Below, in pieces: positions 26,982-35,433 of a stretch of DNA of 64,000 nt; the stretch's first letter is position 1; each line of letters begins with the position of its first letter. The stretch comes from Streptomyces aurantiacus (lineage in GTDB: Bacteria; Actinomycetota; Actinomycetes; Streptomycetales; Streptomycetaceae). Below the pieces are notes generated by a model, which was not told the origin of the DNA, did not search any database, and saw only the letters and a list, made by a program, of their open reading frames with translations. The translations under genes and the position numbers were made by a program. The stretch covers positions 82,132 through 146,131 of the forward strand of contig NZ_LIPP01000032.1 of assembly GCF_001418335.1 (NCBI RefSeq), given 5' to 3'.

Positions 26982-27848
26982 TCATTTCTTGGGCTGGGGC
27001 CGACGGCGGGCCGCGAGGCCGAGCCGCTTCAGGGCGTACGAGTCCAGGGCGGTCAGCACACCGTTGAGGCTGAGTGTCAGTGCCACCAGGACGATGAGGC
27101 CGGCGAACTCGGAGGCCGCGTCGAGGTTCTGGGCCGCTGTGAACAGCTCGTGCCCCACGCCCTCGGAGGAGGCGATGAACTCACCGCCGATGACGCCGAG
27201 GATCGCCAGGGGTCCGCCCGTCTTGAGGGCGGCGAAGAACGGGGCGGCGAGCGTCGGTATCGTCACATAGCCCAGGACGTGGTGCCTGCGCCCGCCCATC
27301 ACCTGGACGACCTCGACGAGTTCGCGTTCCCGCAGCCGCAGTCCCAGATAGATGTTGTAGAAGACGACGAAGGCGACACCGGTCATGGCAATCGTGATCT
27401 TCGACCAGGGTCCGATGCCGAAGAACAGCAGGAACAGCGGGGCAAGTGCGATCTTCGGGATGCCGTTGACGGCTGCGACCAGCGGTTCGAGCACCCGCCC
27501 CAGGAGCGGGAAGGAGCCCAGGAACAAGCCCATCACCGTGCCGGCGGCGACGCCGAGACCGAAGCCGGCCAGCACCTCGACGGCGGTCACCTTGATGTCG
27601 TTCCACCCGGCGGCGGAGCCGAGCATCGTGGTGAGCGCGTCATACACCTCCGTGGGTTTGCTGACCGCGTACTCGGGGACGACAGGGCCGCTCATCACCT
27701 GCCACAGAAGCAGGGCGGCGACGATCACCAGCATGCGCAGCGCGATGACGGAGGGCGTGCTCTGCCAGCCGGCGTGCGCCTTCCTGGCGGGCCGTCCCGC
27801 CGCGGCGGGCTCGGGCTTGGTCACGGTCTTGTCGGTGACCGTTGTCAT
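26982..27848 (-). CDS. ABC transporter permease, SsuC/TauC type
   Basis: Inner-membrane subunit (288 residues) of a sulfonate/nitrate/taurine-type importer. It has about six hydrophobic segments, starting at IALRMLVIVAALLLWQVMSG, and the family's EAA-like cytoplasmic loop in YNIYLGLRLRERELVEVVQVMGGRRHHVLGYVTIPTLAAPFF. An AAGGAG site stands upstream of ATG 27848. It follows the binding-protein gene after 32 bases; the matching ATPase gene lies 13 kb away at the head of the same minus-strand unit. Substrate is unknown; relatives import small organic anions including aromatic acids. Confidence 0.88.
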   Translation of the reverse strand: MTTVTDKTVTKPEPAAAGRPARKAHAGWQSTPSVIALRMLVIVAALLLWQVMSGPVVPEYAVSKPTEVYDALTTMLGSAAGWNDIKVTAVEVLAGFGLGVAAGTVMGLFLGSFPLLGRVLEPLVAAVNGIPKIALAPLFLLFFGIGPWSKITIAMTGVAFVVFYNIYLGLRLRERELVEVVQVMGGRRHHVLGYVTIPTLAAPFFAALKTGGPLAILGVIGGEFIASSEGVGHELFTAAQNLDAASEFAGLIVLVALTLSLNGVLTALDSYALKRLGLAARRRPQPKK

Positions 27849-27880
27849 GGTCTGCTCCTTTCCGTCCGGCGTCGGCCCTG

Positions 27881-28918
27881 TCACGGCAGGTACTTGTTGG
27901 TCCAGTTGTCGGAGGACACGCTGGCGTCCGGCACCGCGCCGATGCCGTCCTTCACGAAGGCGACGGTCTTCTTCCATCCGGCGGCGTCCTGCTCGGCGGT
28001 CTCGGGCCAGTCCACCTGCTTGACGGATTCGCTCAGCACGTCGTCCGGAATGCCCGGCAGGCTCGCGCGCGCCGCGGCCAGGACGGCCTTGTCGTCGGCG
28101 GCGTGGGTGTCGAGATAGGTGGTGGCCTGCTGTACGGCGGTGGCGAATCCCTTCACCGTGGCGGAATTGCCTTTCGCATAGCTCTCCTTCACGACCACGA
28201 CCTGGCCGTATCCCGCCTGCTCGTAGGCCCACTCGGGCACCTTGCTCGGGTCGGCCACCACGATGCCGTCACCCTCGTGCTGAACCTGCAGCGGAATCGG
28301 CTCTGAGGTGATGAACCAGTCGACCTCGCCCTTGGTGAGGGCAGCCTTGTCGGCGGCCGGGCTCGGCAGTGAGACCCACTTCAGCTTGCCCGGGTCGACA
28401 CCGTGGGCCTTGAGGAAAATTCCCGCCTCGGCCTTGGTGTTGGCGGAGCTGGCGCCGGCCGTCGAGTCGGCCAGGGCCTTGGCGACCTGGGCCGCCGGGG
28501 TCTCGGCGGTCAGGCCGTGCTTCTTCGCGAACTCGGTGCTGACGGCGATGCCGAGTGGGTTGCCTCCTCCGTTCGTGGCGACCGACAGCTCCGGGAGGCC
28601 CTTGGAAAGGCCGGCCAGATAGCTGGTCGGGCTGGAGTTGAGGAACTGCACAGAATTCGACTGCAGAGCCGAGGTGCCGGTGGCGGCGGTCAGCGTCACA
28701 TACTTGATCTTGATGTTCTGCTTGTCGAAGTAGCCGTTCTCCTCCGCCAGGCGGATCGACATGTCGAAGACGTTGCCGCTCACGCCCACCGAGACAGTGG
28801 TCTTGCCGTCCGAGCCGACCGACGTCGAGCCGTCGCCACTACAGCCGGTCAGGCATGCGGCACCGCTCAACAGGGTGACAGCCAGGACCAGGTACGGGCG
28901 GTTCATGCGGTGGTTCAT
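27881..28918 (-). CDS. ABC transporter substrate-binding lipoprotein (SsuA/NMT1-like)
   Basis: A 345-residue periplasmic-type binding protein anchored as a lipoprotein: the signal ends in the lipobox LTGCSG. The mature part reads TVSVGVSGNVFDMSIRLAEENGYFDKQNIKIKYV, the usual first lobe of the NMT1/SsuA fold, followed by VQFLNSSPTSYLAGL and GEVDWFITSEPIPLQVQ. It has a strong AAAGGAG site before ATG 28918. The carboxylesterase gene lies 14 bases upstream, so esterase and importer are made together, which hints that esterase products or substrates are taken up by this system. Confidence 0.88.
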   Translation of the reverse strand: MNHRMNRPYLVLAVTLLSGAACLTGCSGDGSTSVGSDGKTTVSVGVSGNVFDMSIRLAEENGYFDKQNIKIKYVTLTAATGTSALQSNSVQFLNSSPTSYLAGLSKGLPELSVATNGGGNPLGIAVSTEFAKKHGLTAETPAAQVAKALADSTAGASSANTKAEAGIFLKAHGVDPGKLKWVSLPSPAADKAALTKGEVDWFITSEPIPLQVQHEGDGIVVADPSKVPEWAYEQAGYGQVVVVKESYAKGNSATVKGFATAVQQATTYLDTHAADDKAVLAAARASLPGIPDDVLSESVKQVDWPETAEQDAAGWKKTVAFVKDGIGAVPDASVSSDNWTNKYLP

Positions 28919-28932
28919 GGGAACTCCTTTGT

Positions 28933-30525
28933 TCACCAGGCTTGCTGAGTACTGAAGAAGCGGATCCAGAAATCGGTGCGGGCCGGGTCCGAGACGGGGA
29001 TCGTCCGGAAGTGCGCGCCGATCTCCATGACGGCGGCGGCATCCGGCGAGAAGGCCGGCCAGCTCGGCAGGCCGTTGCCGTTGGGGTCGCCGGTGGCGAC
29101 GAAGTTGGTCCAGTACGCGGAGACGGTCCGCGCGATGGTGTGGTCCTCCTCGGTCCACGCCCCGGTGCCTCCGACGGGGTTGCGGAAGACGTAGTCGATC
29201 TCCGACCCGTGGCCGGCCCGTCTCGGGCCGCCGTCCCGCGCCGGGGTGCGGTGGGTCCAGAAGTAGGTGTGCAACGTGCCGGTGGCGTGGCGGGACCAGT
29301 CCTCGCCCCACAAGCAGGTCGAGATGCGGGAGTTGTCGCGTACCGCGCGGCTGCTCGCCCGTGCCGCCTCGTCGTCCGTGGCGGCCGGGTACAGCCGCAG
29401 GAACTCCTCCGCGAGCGTGCCGAACTTCCTGTGTGCGGCGGTGACGTGCTGCTCAAGGGTCAGGTTGACCGCGGGCGAGCCCGGCCGGACGGTCCTGCGC
29501 CCGCCGCGCAGGGCCGAGACCATGGTCTCCGGTACCGCACCGCTCTCGTCGAGGTTGTTGCCGGTGAGGTAGTCGACGTCGTTCTGCAGGCCCTTGGCGT
29601 ACGTCTCGTCGTAGCCGGCGGGCAGCGCCCAGCCGTCGAGGACAGGACGGAACAGCGGCGGTGATGTGAGGCCTCCGGTGTCGACGTTCGTGTCGACCGG
29701 ATGGTTGCCGTCGATCAGCTTCCGCCAGTGCAGGGACCGTAGGTGATGGGCCGTACTCGCGCCGTGCGCCCGTGCGTAGCGGTCACCGGCGGTCTCGGCG
29801 TCGGCGGGCAGGCGGTAGGAGGTGGACAGATGGCGGAGTTCGGGATCACGTGCGTGCCGGGCGTGGCTCTGCGCGATCGCACGGTGGAACAGGCCCTCGG
29901 CGAGCGGGGACATGGCCAGGAAGTTGACCATGCCGGCGCCCGCGGACTGGCCCGCGATGGTGACGCGGTCCGGGTCGCCGCCGAAGTGCGCGATGTTGTC
30001 CCGCACCCAGCGCAGGGCGGCGACACAGTCGAGCAGCCCGTAGTTTCCGGAGGACCGGTGTACCGGCTCGTCGCTCAGCTCGGGTGTGGCCAGGAAACCG
30101 AAGGCACCCAGGCGGTAGTTGAAGGTGACCACGGTGAGGCCGTCGCGGGCAAGGTTCTCACCGTCGTAGCGTGGGTTCGCCCCGGTGCCCTCGCGGAAGC
30201 CGCCACCGTAGATCCAGACGAGGACCGGGCGCCGCTCCTCACGGTGGGCCGCGCCCGTCCAGATGTTGAGGCTCAGGCAGTCCTCGCTCATGGGCGCGTC
30301 GACGCCGGTCGCGGCCGCCTCGGTCGGTGACTGCGGGCACATGGGGCCGAACCGGTCGGCCGGCCGGGTCCCCTCCCAGGCCGGTGGCGGCTGCGGCGAC
30401 CGCCAGCGCAGGTCGCCGACGGGCGGGGCGGCGTAGGGGATGCCTCGGAAGGCGGTGACGGTGCGGTCCCGGCAGAGGATGCCTTCGACGGGTCCCGCTT
30501 CGGTGAGCGCGGTGGGGCGGCCCAT
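28933..30525 (-). CDS. Carboxylesterase type B
   Basis: A 530-residue type B carboxylesterase. It has the N-terminal AFRGIPYAAPPVGDLRWRSPQP, the MSEDCLSLNIWT motif, the oxyanion-hole stretch VWIYGGGF, the nucleophile elbow GQSAGAG near residue 200, and the late RAGHGSEIDYVF region that usually carries the catalytic histidine. No signal peptide is seen, so it is likely cytoplasmic. It hydrolyses carboxylic esters; the cluster context suggests an imported aromatic or dicarboxylic ester. ATG at 30525 has AAAGGA six bases upstream. A clear paralog, with a Tat signal but frameshifted, lies at 42.8 kb. Confidence 0.9.
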   Translation of the reverse strand: MGRPTALTEAGPVEGILCRDRTVTAFRGIPYAAPPVGDLRWRSPQPPPAWEGTRPADRFGPMCPQSPTEAAATGVDAPMSEDCLSLNIWTGAAHREERRPVLVWIYGGGFREGTGANPRYDGENLARDGLTVVTFNYRLGAFGFLATPELSDEPVHRSSGNYGLLDCVAALRWVRDNIAHFGGDPDRVTIAGQSAGAGMVNFLAMSPLAEGLFHRAIAQSHARHARDPELRHLSTSYRLPADAETAGDRYARAHGASTAHHLRSLHWRKLIDGNHPVDTNVDTGGLTSPPLFRPVLDGWALPAGYDETYAKGLQNDVDYLTGNNLDESGAVPETMVSALRGGRRTVRPGSPAVNLTLEQHVTAAHRKFGTLAEEFLRLYPAATDDEAARASSRAVRDNSRISTCLWGEDWSRHATGTLHTYFWTHRTPARDGGPRRAGHGSEIDYVFRNPVGGTGAWTEEDHTIARTVSAYWTNFVATGDPNGNGLPSWPAFSPDAAAVMEIGAHFRTIPVSDPARTDFWIRFFSTQQAW

Positions 30526-30551
30526 GTGGTCCTTTCCGCCCCGGCCGCCCG

Positions 30552-31244
30552 TCAGCTGCCGGGCGGGTGTGGGGTCTTGTCGAGCAGCAACGCCCGGCGG
30601 GCGGAGCCGACGTGATGGCGCATCGCCGCGTTCGCCGCGTCGGGGTTGCGGGTGACGATGGCGAGGAAGATGGTCTGGTGTTCCTCGAACGACCCCGTCC
30701 GCGGGTGCTGCGCGGAGAGGTTGCGGTACTGGCGCATCACCAGTGGGTAGAGCAGCGTGTCGTAGGCGCGGGCCAGGGTCGTCTGGTGCGAGGCCTGCTT
30801 GATCTGCTGGTGGAAGCTGCGGTTGCCGCGCGAGTAGGCGTCCTGATCGCCACGGGACTGCGCCTCCTCCATCTCCTGAAGGGTGGTGCGCAGTTCTTCG
30901 ACCTCCTGGGCCGTGGCCCGTTCCGCCGCCTTGCCCGCGAGCGCGGCCTCCAGAATTTCGCGGGCCTCCAGGATGTCCGCAGCCTCCTCGACGGAGAAGC
31001 TCCTGGTGCGCACCCCGCGGTTGACCTCGCCGGTGACGTAGCCCTCCTGCGTCAGCCGCGCCAGCGCGGTGCGCATGGTGCTCCGCGACACGTCGAACAT
31101 CCGCGTCAGGTCCGCCTCGGTCAGCCGCGTGTCGGGTGCGATGCTCCCCGACAGCAGCAGGGAGCGCAGTCCCTCGTAGGCATGGCTGTAGCGGGTGCCA
31201 GGTGTTTTCGTCCCGGGTTCGGCACCAATGCTTTCGCTGTCCAC
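30552..31244 (-). CDS. GntR-family regulator with FCD domain
   Basis: A 230-residue regulator: a GntR winged helix (YEGLRSLLLSGSIAPDTRLTEADLTRMFDVSRSTMRTALARLTQEGYV, residues 23 to 72) followed by a helical FCD ligand-binding domain with ARE(I)LEAALAGKAAERA and a metal/ligand histidine pair in NRSFHQQIKQASH and AMRHHVGSARRALL. It sits in the middle of the catabolic gene run, between amidohydrolase and esterase genes. Repeated TTGTCNGACAA palindromes in the border promoters fit the FCD-subfamily operator form, so this is the likely controller of the whole region. Start is GTG with GAGG upstream. Confidence 0.9.
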   Translation of the reverse strand: MDSESIGAEPGTKTPGTRYSHAYEGLRSLLLSGSIAPDTRLTEADLTRMFDVSRSTMRTALARLTQEGYVTGEVNRGVRTRSFSVEEAADILEAREILEAALAGKAAERATAQEVEELRTTLQEMEEAQSRGDQDAYSRGNRSFHQQIKQASHQTTLARAYDTLLYPLVMRQYRNLSAQHPRTGSFEEHQTIFLAIVTRNPDAANAAMRHHVGSARRALLLDKTPHPPGS

Positions 31245-31311
31245 CTCGACCGCCTCTGCCTTCCGTGAAAATGAGAACCGAGGCGGGAACAGTAGCTGAC
31301 GTCATGGCAGG

Positions 31312-32172
31312 TCAGCTCCCGCTTCCGCCCGGGAACGCGTACAGACGCCGGGCCGTACCCGCGAAGATCTCCTGCCGGTCGCGCTCCGGCAGCCCTGCGA
31401 GGACCTCCTGGGCGAGGGCGAGGAGTTCCGGCAGCGACTGCTCGGCCGCCGGACAGTTCGACCCCCAGGCGATCCGCTCGGCGCCGAACGCCTCGACGAC
31501 CGGTCCGAGGAAGTCCCCGGCTCGCTCTCCGGCGTCCTGGAGCCGCTCAAGGTTGCGATGGGTGAGCTTGAGGTGCAGGCCCGGGTGGGCCGCGAGTTCC
31601 GCGACCTCGGCGCCGGCGCGGGCGGGCGAGGCGGCGATGTCGGGGTAGCCGATGTGGTCGAGGAGCACCTTCACGCCCGGGAACCGTTTCAGGAGTTCCA
31701 CCAGTTGTCCGGTGGCCGACCCGAGGCGCATCTGGAGGCAGACCGGCAGGTCCAGTTCACCGGCCTGCTCCCAGAAGGGGAACGTCTCCGGGGCGACGAA
31801 CCACTCGCCCTGCGTGGGTACGGTGCTGCCGCTGGTGAACAGCCGCACACCGGCCAGACCACCCTCGCCGACCGCGGCCTTGAGGTTCGTGGCGGCGTCC
31901 GGCCGCAGCGGGTCGACCGTGCCCACGGCGACGAAGCGCCCCGGCAGGCGCCGACTGCTGTCGAGGACGTACGCGTTGTCGTAGCCGTAGTTCGTGGTGG
32001 CCTGGACCAGGACGGCCTGAGCGATGCCGGTCTCGTCCATGCGACTGACCATGCCCTCGGCGGTCACGGGCCGGGTCGCGGCCCACTCCGACTGCTTTCC
32101 CCCGAGCGGGGTCTTCGGGTATGCGGTCGGGTCCTCGGAGATGATGTGGCAGTGTGCGTCGACGACGTCCAT
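31312..32172 (-). CDS. Amidohydrolase, LigI-like (COG3618 type) with altered catalytic residue
   Basis: A 286-residue TIM-barrel amidohydrolase resembling 2-pyrone-4,6-dicarboxylate lactonase (LigI). Visible are the first-strand motif VDAHCHI (His7, His9), ALVQATTNYGYDN-like strand 2, and LLDHIGYPD (His173), which parallels the VIDHMGRPD of LigI. At the end of strand 8, where the family has G-(T/S)-D-W-P with the essential aspartate, this protein has WGSNCPAA, so Asn239 replaces the Asp. It may therefore be inactive, use another residue, or catalyse a different reaction. A LigI-like step would fit beside the LigJ-like gene of the same cluster. The start has a clear AAGGGAG site. Confidence 0.82.
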   Translation of the reverse strand: MDVVDAHCHIISEDPTAYPKTPLGGKQSEWAATRPVTAEGMVSRMDETGIAQAVLVQATTNYGYDNAYVLDSSRRLPGRFVAVGTVDPLRPDAATNLKAAVGEGGLAGVRLFTSGSTVPTQGEWFVAPETFPFWEQAGELDLPVCLQMRLGSATGQLVELLKRFPGVKVLLDHIGYPDIAASPARAGAEVAELAAHPGLHLKLTHRNLERLQDAGERAGDFLGPVVEAFGAERIAWGSNCPAAEQSLPELLALAQEVLAGLPERDRQEIFAGTARRLYAFPGGSGS

Positions 32173-32223
32173 GCGGGGTGCTCCCTTGTCTTCGGTGTGT
32201 TCTGTGCGGCCGGGCTCCCAGGC

Positions 32224-33207
32224 TCAGGCGTCCGGGTAGTCGCCCTCGGCGAACAGCGATCGCGCGTCGGTGGGGAAGCCGGGGTCGAGCAGCCCCTGCC
32301 GCACGGAGAACCGCACCATCGCGTTCAGGCTGGTCTCGTTGGCCGTGATGCCGTACGGGACGGGGTCGCCGCCGGTCTGCTGTCCCTGGCGGGCCAGTCG
32401 GGGCACGGCCGACCACTCGGGCCGGTCGGCGAGATGCCGTCGCTTGCTCTGCGCGAACGCCGCGTACAGCTTGGCCGGCAGGCCGGGGTCGCGCTCCACC
32501 AGCTCGGAGCGCACCGAGATCAGCGAGTGCAGCGGGTAGACACCGGTCCGCAGGTAGTGGTCCACGGCGAGCGTGCCGGCCTCCGGGAAGAGCGGATAGG
32601 GGCCGTCGTCGCCCCCGGACCGCGGATCGGGCGCCGCCGTCCAGCCGGCCCGGGGCGAACCCGCCCGGCCGGTCCCCGCGTTGCCGGTCAGGGCGGCATC
32701 GATCTCCCCGGCGCGCAGCAGCTCGCCCAGCGAGCGGCCGTCCGTGACCCGCTCGACGTTGGCGGGGACCCGCCCCTCGATGTGGTCGTCGTCGTCCACC
32801 ACCCACGTGATCTTGTCGGTGTCCACCCCGTACTCCTCGCCCAGCACGCCGCGCACCCACACTCCGGTGCTCACCGAGTAGGCGCGCACCCCTACCCGGC
32901 GTCCTTCCAGATCGCGCGGCACGCGGATGCCGGAACGGGTGGCGCACTGCACGTCGCCGTGGTGGAAGCGCCGGTTGAGGAACACCGGCACCGCTGTCAG
33001 CGATATGCCTTCCTGACGTGCCATCAGGTAGGAGACCGGAGCCAGTTCGCACACGTCGAACTCCAGGTCCCGGATCATTCGCCGGTAGGCGCCGATGACC
33101 GGCTTGACCTCCACCGGCTCGACCAGGTACCCGTCCATCCCCGCGTCACCGTCCAGCAGCGGCTGTGCGTGCGGGAAGTCGCCGAGAACCACCGTGAGCT
33201 TGTCCAT
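32224..33207 (-). CDS. 4,5-dihydroxyphthalate decarboxylase-like protein, paralog A
   Basis: A 327-residue protein with the binding-protein-like fold of 4,5-dihydroxyphthalate decarboxylase (Pht5). Marks are LTVVLGDFPHAQPLLDG, the FDVCELAPVSYLMARQ segment (Pht5 has FDVSELSLSSYL) and GRRVGVRAYSVSTGVWVRGVLGEEYGV. There is no signal peptide or lipobox, which argues for a cytoplasmic enzyme rather than a transporter component. Two diverged paralogs follow in the same cluster at 33.3 and 35.4 kb. A decarboxylase acting on a dihydroxylated aromatic diacid is the parsimonious guess, but the ligand cannot be inferred. Start ATG has AAAGGA six bases upstream. Confidence 0.75.
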   Translation of the reverse strand: MDKLTVVLGDFPHAQPLLDGDAGMDGYLVEPVEVKPVIGAYRRMIRDLEFDVCELAPVSYLMARQEGISLTAVPVFLNRRFHHGDVQCATRSGIRVPRDLEGRRVGVRAYSVSTGVWVRGVLGEEYGVDTDKITWVVDDDDHIEGRVPANVERVTDGRSLGELLRAGEIDAALTGNAGTGRAGSPRAGWTAAPDPRSGGDDGPYPLFPEAGTLAVDHYLRTGVYPLHSLISVRSELVERDPGLPAKLYAAFAQSKRRHLADRPEWSAVPRLARQGQQTGGDPVPYGITANETSLNAMVRFSVRQGLLDPGFPTDARSLFAEGDYPDA

Positions 33208-33259
33208 GCTCTGTCCTTTGCTGTTTCTGTTTCCGGTCCGACGGCCCGTGCCGCGGCTT

Positions 33260-34138
33260 TCAGCCGCCGAGGCGGGCCGGCGGGACGCCGAGTGCCGCAC
33301 AGGTCCGCTCGACGAGTTCGTCGTAGTCCACCGCCCGTGGAATCACGTCCTGATCCAGCGCGTAGGCGGCGGCCTTGGTGAACGCGCCGCGCAGCGCTTC
33401 GAAGCCCACCGGGTGCAGGGCGACCGGCCCGTCGTGCTCCTTGGCGGTCAGCACCGAGCGCATCGCGTCGTACGCGGCGAGGACGGCGGCGGGGTGTTCC
33501 GCGGCAGCGGCCGCGGACACGCCGACCACGTGATTGACCGGGATGAACCCCTGGTCCTTCGACCACTGTTCGGCGACCTCGTGGGGGTTGTCGACGGCGG
33601 TGCGGGTCCGGTCGTCGGAGGGCAGTTCGTTGCCCATGATCCCGAAGTCGATCCGGCCCGCCAGGAAGTCCGCGGGCAGCTTGGACCCCTCCGGCGCCCG
33701 CCGCACCCAGGACGGGTCCTCGGCACCGTCGACGTGGTGGCCCTCGTACGTCCTCCAGTCCACCTTGCGCAGGTCGACGCCGTACTGCTCGGTGAGGAAT
33801 CCGCGCATCCACACACCGGTGGTCTGGCTCCAGGCGCGGACTCCGACGCTGTGCCCCTCCACGTCGGCAACCGACAGGTTGCCGAGGGTCACCAGGGTCT
33901 GGTGCTGGTGGCGTCCGAGGGTGGTGACCGGCAGCAGCAGCACTGGTCTGCCATGAGCGACGGCCTGCAGAACGGTCACGATCGCCAGTTCGCACAGGTC
34001 CACGTCCGACGCGTTCACAAAACCGCGGGAGGCCTTGTGCACCGGCGAGATGTCGACGCGCTCCGGCTCCGCACCCGCTTCGCGGGCCGCCGCCAGCGCG
34101 GCTGCCGCGAGATCGTCACGGCCAAGCACCAACTGCAT
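33260..34138 (-). CDS. 4,5-dihydroxyphthalate decarboxylase-like protein, paralog B
   Basis: A 292-residue, more diverged member of the same family. It retains SDVDLCELAIVTVLQ, GHSVGVRAWSQTTGVWMRGFLTEQYGVDLRKVDW and GRIDFGIMGNELP, but the N-terminal strand differs from the others: LVLGRDDLAAAALAAAREAGAEP replaces the D(F/Y)PH(T/A)(Q/R)PL motif, so one ligand-binding element is lost or changed. This could make it a non-catalytic partner or give it another substrate. No signal peptide. ATG at 34138 follows AGAGGAGAG. It lies 52 bases upstream of paralog A and 44 after the DUF3500 gene. Confidence 0.7.
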   Translation of the reverse strand: MQLVLGRDDLAAAALAAAREAGAEPERVDISPVHKASRGFVNASDVDLCELAIVTVLQAVAHGRPVLLLPVTTLGRHQHQTLVTLGNLSVADVEGHSVGVRAWSQTTGVWMRGFLTEQYGVDLRKVDWRTYEGHHVDGAEDPSWVRRAPEGSKLPADFLAGRIDFGIMGNELPSDDRTRTAVDNPHEVAEQWSKDQGFIPVNHVVGVSAAAAAEHPAAVLAAYDAMRSVLTAKEHDGPVALHPVGFEALRGAFTKAAAYALDQDVIPRAVDYDELVERTCAALGVPPARLGG

Positions 34139-34182
34139 TTCTCTCTCCTCTTGCTGCACGAATCGCTGCACTGACTGGGGCC

Positions 34183-35367
34183 TCAGGGACGGGCGTTGGG
34201 GGAACGCGCCGTCGGCGGCCGGTGGTGCCGCTCGTGGTGCCGGCGCAGCAGATCGACGCCGAAGTCGTTGCCGTTGGGGGTGCGCACGACGGTGTGGATG
34301 TGCCGGCGCGAGGGGTAGTCGTTGTCGAAGAGCACCCCGGCCATGTGCTCGAACTCGACGAGGATCACCGGGCTGTGGAAGCGGTAGTAGAAGGTGCCGT
34401 CGGGGTCCCCGGCCCAGGCGAAGTGGGTGTCGCCCTCGTGGGCCCGCACCTCGTTCATGCGCACCCGGGCGTGCTGGTCGCCGGCCCGGTTCACGTACAG
34501 CCCCAGGAGCCGCAGTGCGGTGTCCCGCTGGCCGGCGGACATCCCGCTGAGCGGCAGTCCCTGGTGGTCGAGTTCGTAGTTGTCGCGGAAGGCGCCGACG
34601 AACAGCTCGGGCGGCATCGTGTCCGCGACGACGGCCCGCTCCCGCTGTCGGCCGTCGAGTTGGGTGAACAGCTCGTGGCCGAGAGCCTCCTCGCCCCGGA
34701 AGGCCACGGTCCCGGCGTACTTCCCGGACCCGGCGACCACCGGTTCGGCGCCCAGGAAGGAGGGGGTGAGGACCATCTGGTCCCCGACGAAGACGCAGTT
34801 GACGTTGACGTGGTGGCCGTCGAGCTGCCAGCCCCACGGGCCGCCGTCCTCCGGCTCACCGTAGAGGGAGAACCAGTACAGCCACTCGTTGAGCCCCTCG
34901 GTGTTGCCGCTCAGCTCGCCGATGGTGAGGTTGAGGCGCATCAGGTCGACCATCTGCCGGAACCCGTCCGCACTGAGACTTTCCCGGACGACGGCCAGGG
35001 CCCGTTCGCGCCCCGCGTCGTCGAAATCCTCCAGCAGCAGGCCGTGACGCAGGAAGTACCGGGCTCCGTTGTTCCAGTGGCGCCAGCTCACGTCGTCCAT
35101 CGCGAACCGGCCCTCGGCGAGCTGCTCTTCCGTCAGGCCCGCGAGGTAGTCCTCCGCGGCCCGGTACACCTTGCCGACGTCCGCGCCCGTGCCGCGCAGC
35201 GGGAACAGACCCGGCCGGATGCCGTCCGAAGTGGTCACTCCCCGAAAGGGCTCGTCCGCCGCCTTCACGCGCCAGGCGACCTTTTCGAGCAGGTCGGGTG
35301 TCCAGACCTCCGGCTTGCGCGTGGGCGGATTGCCCCGCTTGCGCAGCCCTACCGGCTCTCCCGTCAC
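34183..35367 (-). CDS. DUF3500 protein
   Basis: A 394-residue cytoplasmic protein of the DUF3500 family, whose function is unknown. Diagnostic stretches are LTIGELSGNTEGLNEWLYWF, WGWQLDGHHVNVNCVFVGDQ, LGAEPVVAGSG and FRGEEALGHELFTQLD; a late FYYRFHSPVILVEFEHMAGV and RHIHTVVRTPNGNDFG carry several His and acidic residues that could bind a metal. Start is GTG with a strong GGAGGAG. It is enclosed by two of the Pht5-like genes at 44 and 66 bases, so it almost certainly serves the same pathway. This context may offer a route to the role of the family. Confidence 0.8.
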   Translation of the reverse strand: MTGEPVGLRKRGNPPTRKPEVWTPDLLEKVAWRVKAADEPFRGVTTSDGIRPGLFPLRGTGADVGKVYRAAEDYLAGLTEEQLAEGRFAMDDVSWRHWNNGARYFLRHGLLLEDFDDAGRERALAVVRESLSADGFRQMVDLMRLNLTIGELSGNTEGLNEWLYWFSLYGEPEDGGPWGWQLDGHHVNVNCVFVGDQMVLTPSFLGAEPVVAGSGKYAGTVAFRGEEALGHELFTQLDGRQRERAVVADTMPPELFVGAFRDNYELDHQGLPLSGMSAGQRDTALRLLGLYVNRAGDQHARVRMNEVRAHEGDTHFAWAGDPDGTFYYRFHSPVILVEFEHMAGVLFDNDYPSRRHIHTVVRTPNGNDFGVDLLRRHHERHHRPPTARSPNARP

Positions 35368-35433
35368 CGCTCCTCCTCTCGATGTCTCTTCACCGGTGCG
35401 CCGCCCGGCGGCGCACCCCTGCCGATCGCCTTC

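Noticed and set aside
32224..33207. Calling the three Pht5-like proteins ABC transporter substrate-binding proteins, since they share the fold with NMT1-like proteins.
   Set aside because: None has a signal peptide or lipobox, and the cluster already has a lipoprotein binding protein at 27.9 kb. The enzyme-type reading is preferred, with moderate certainty.
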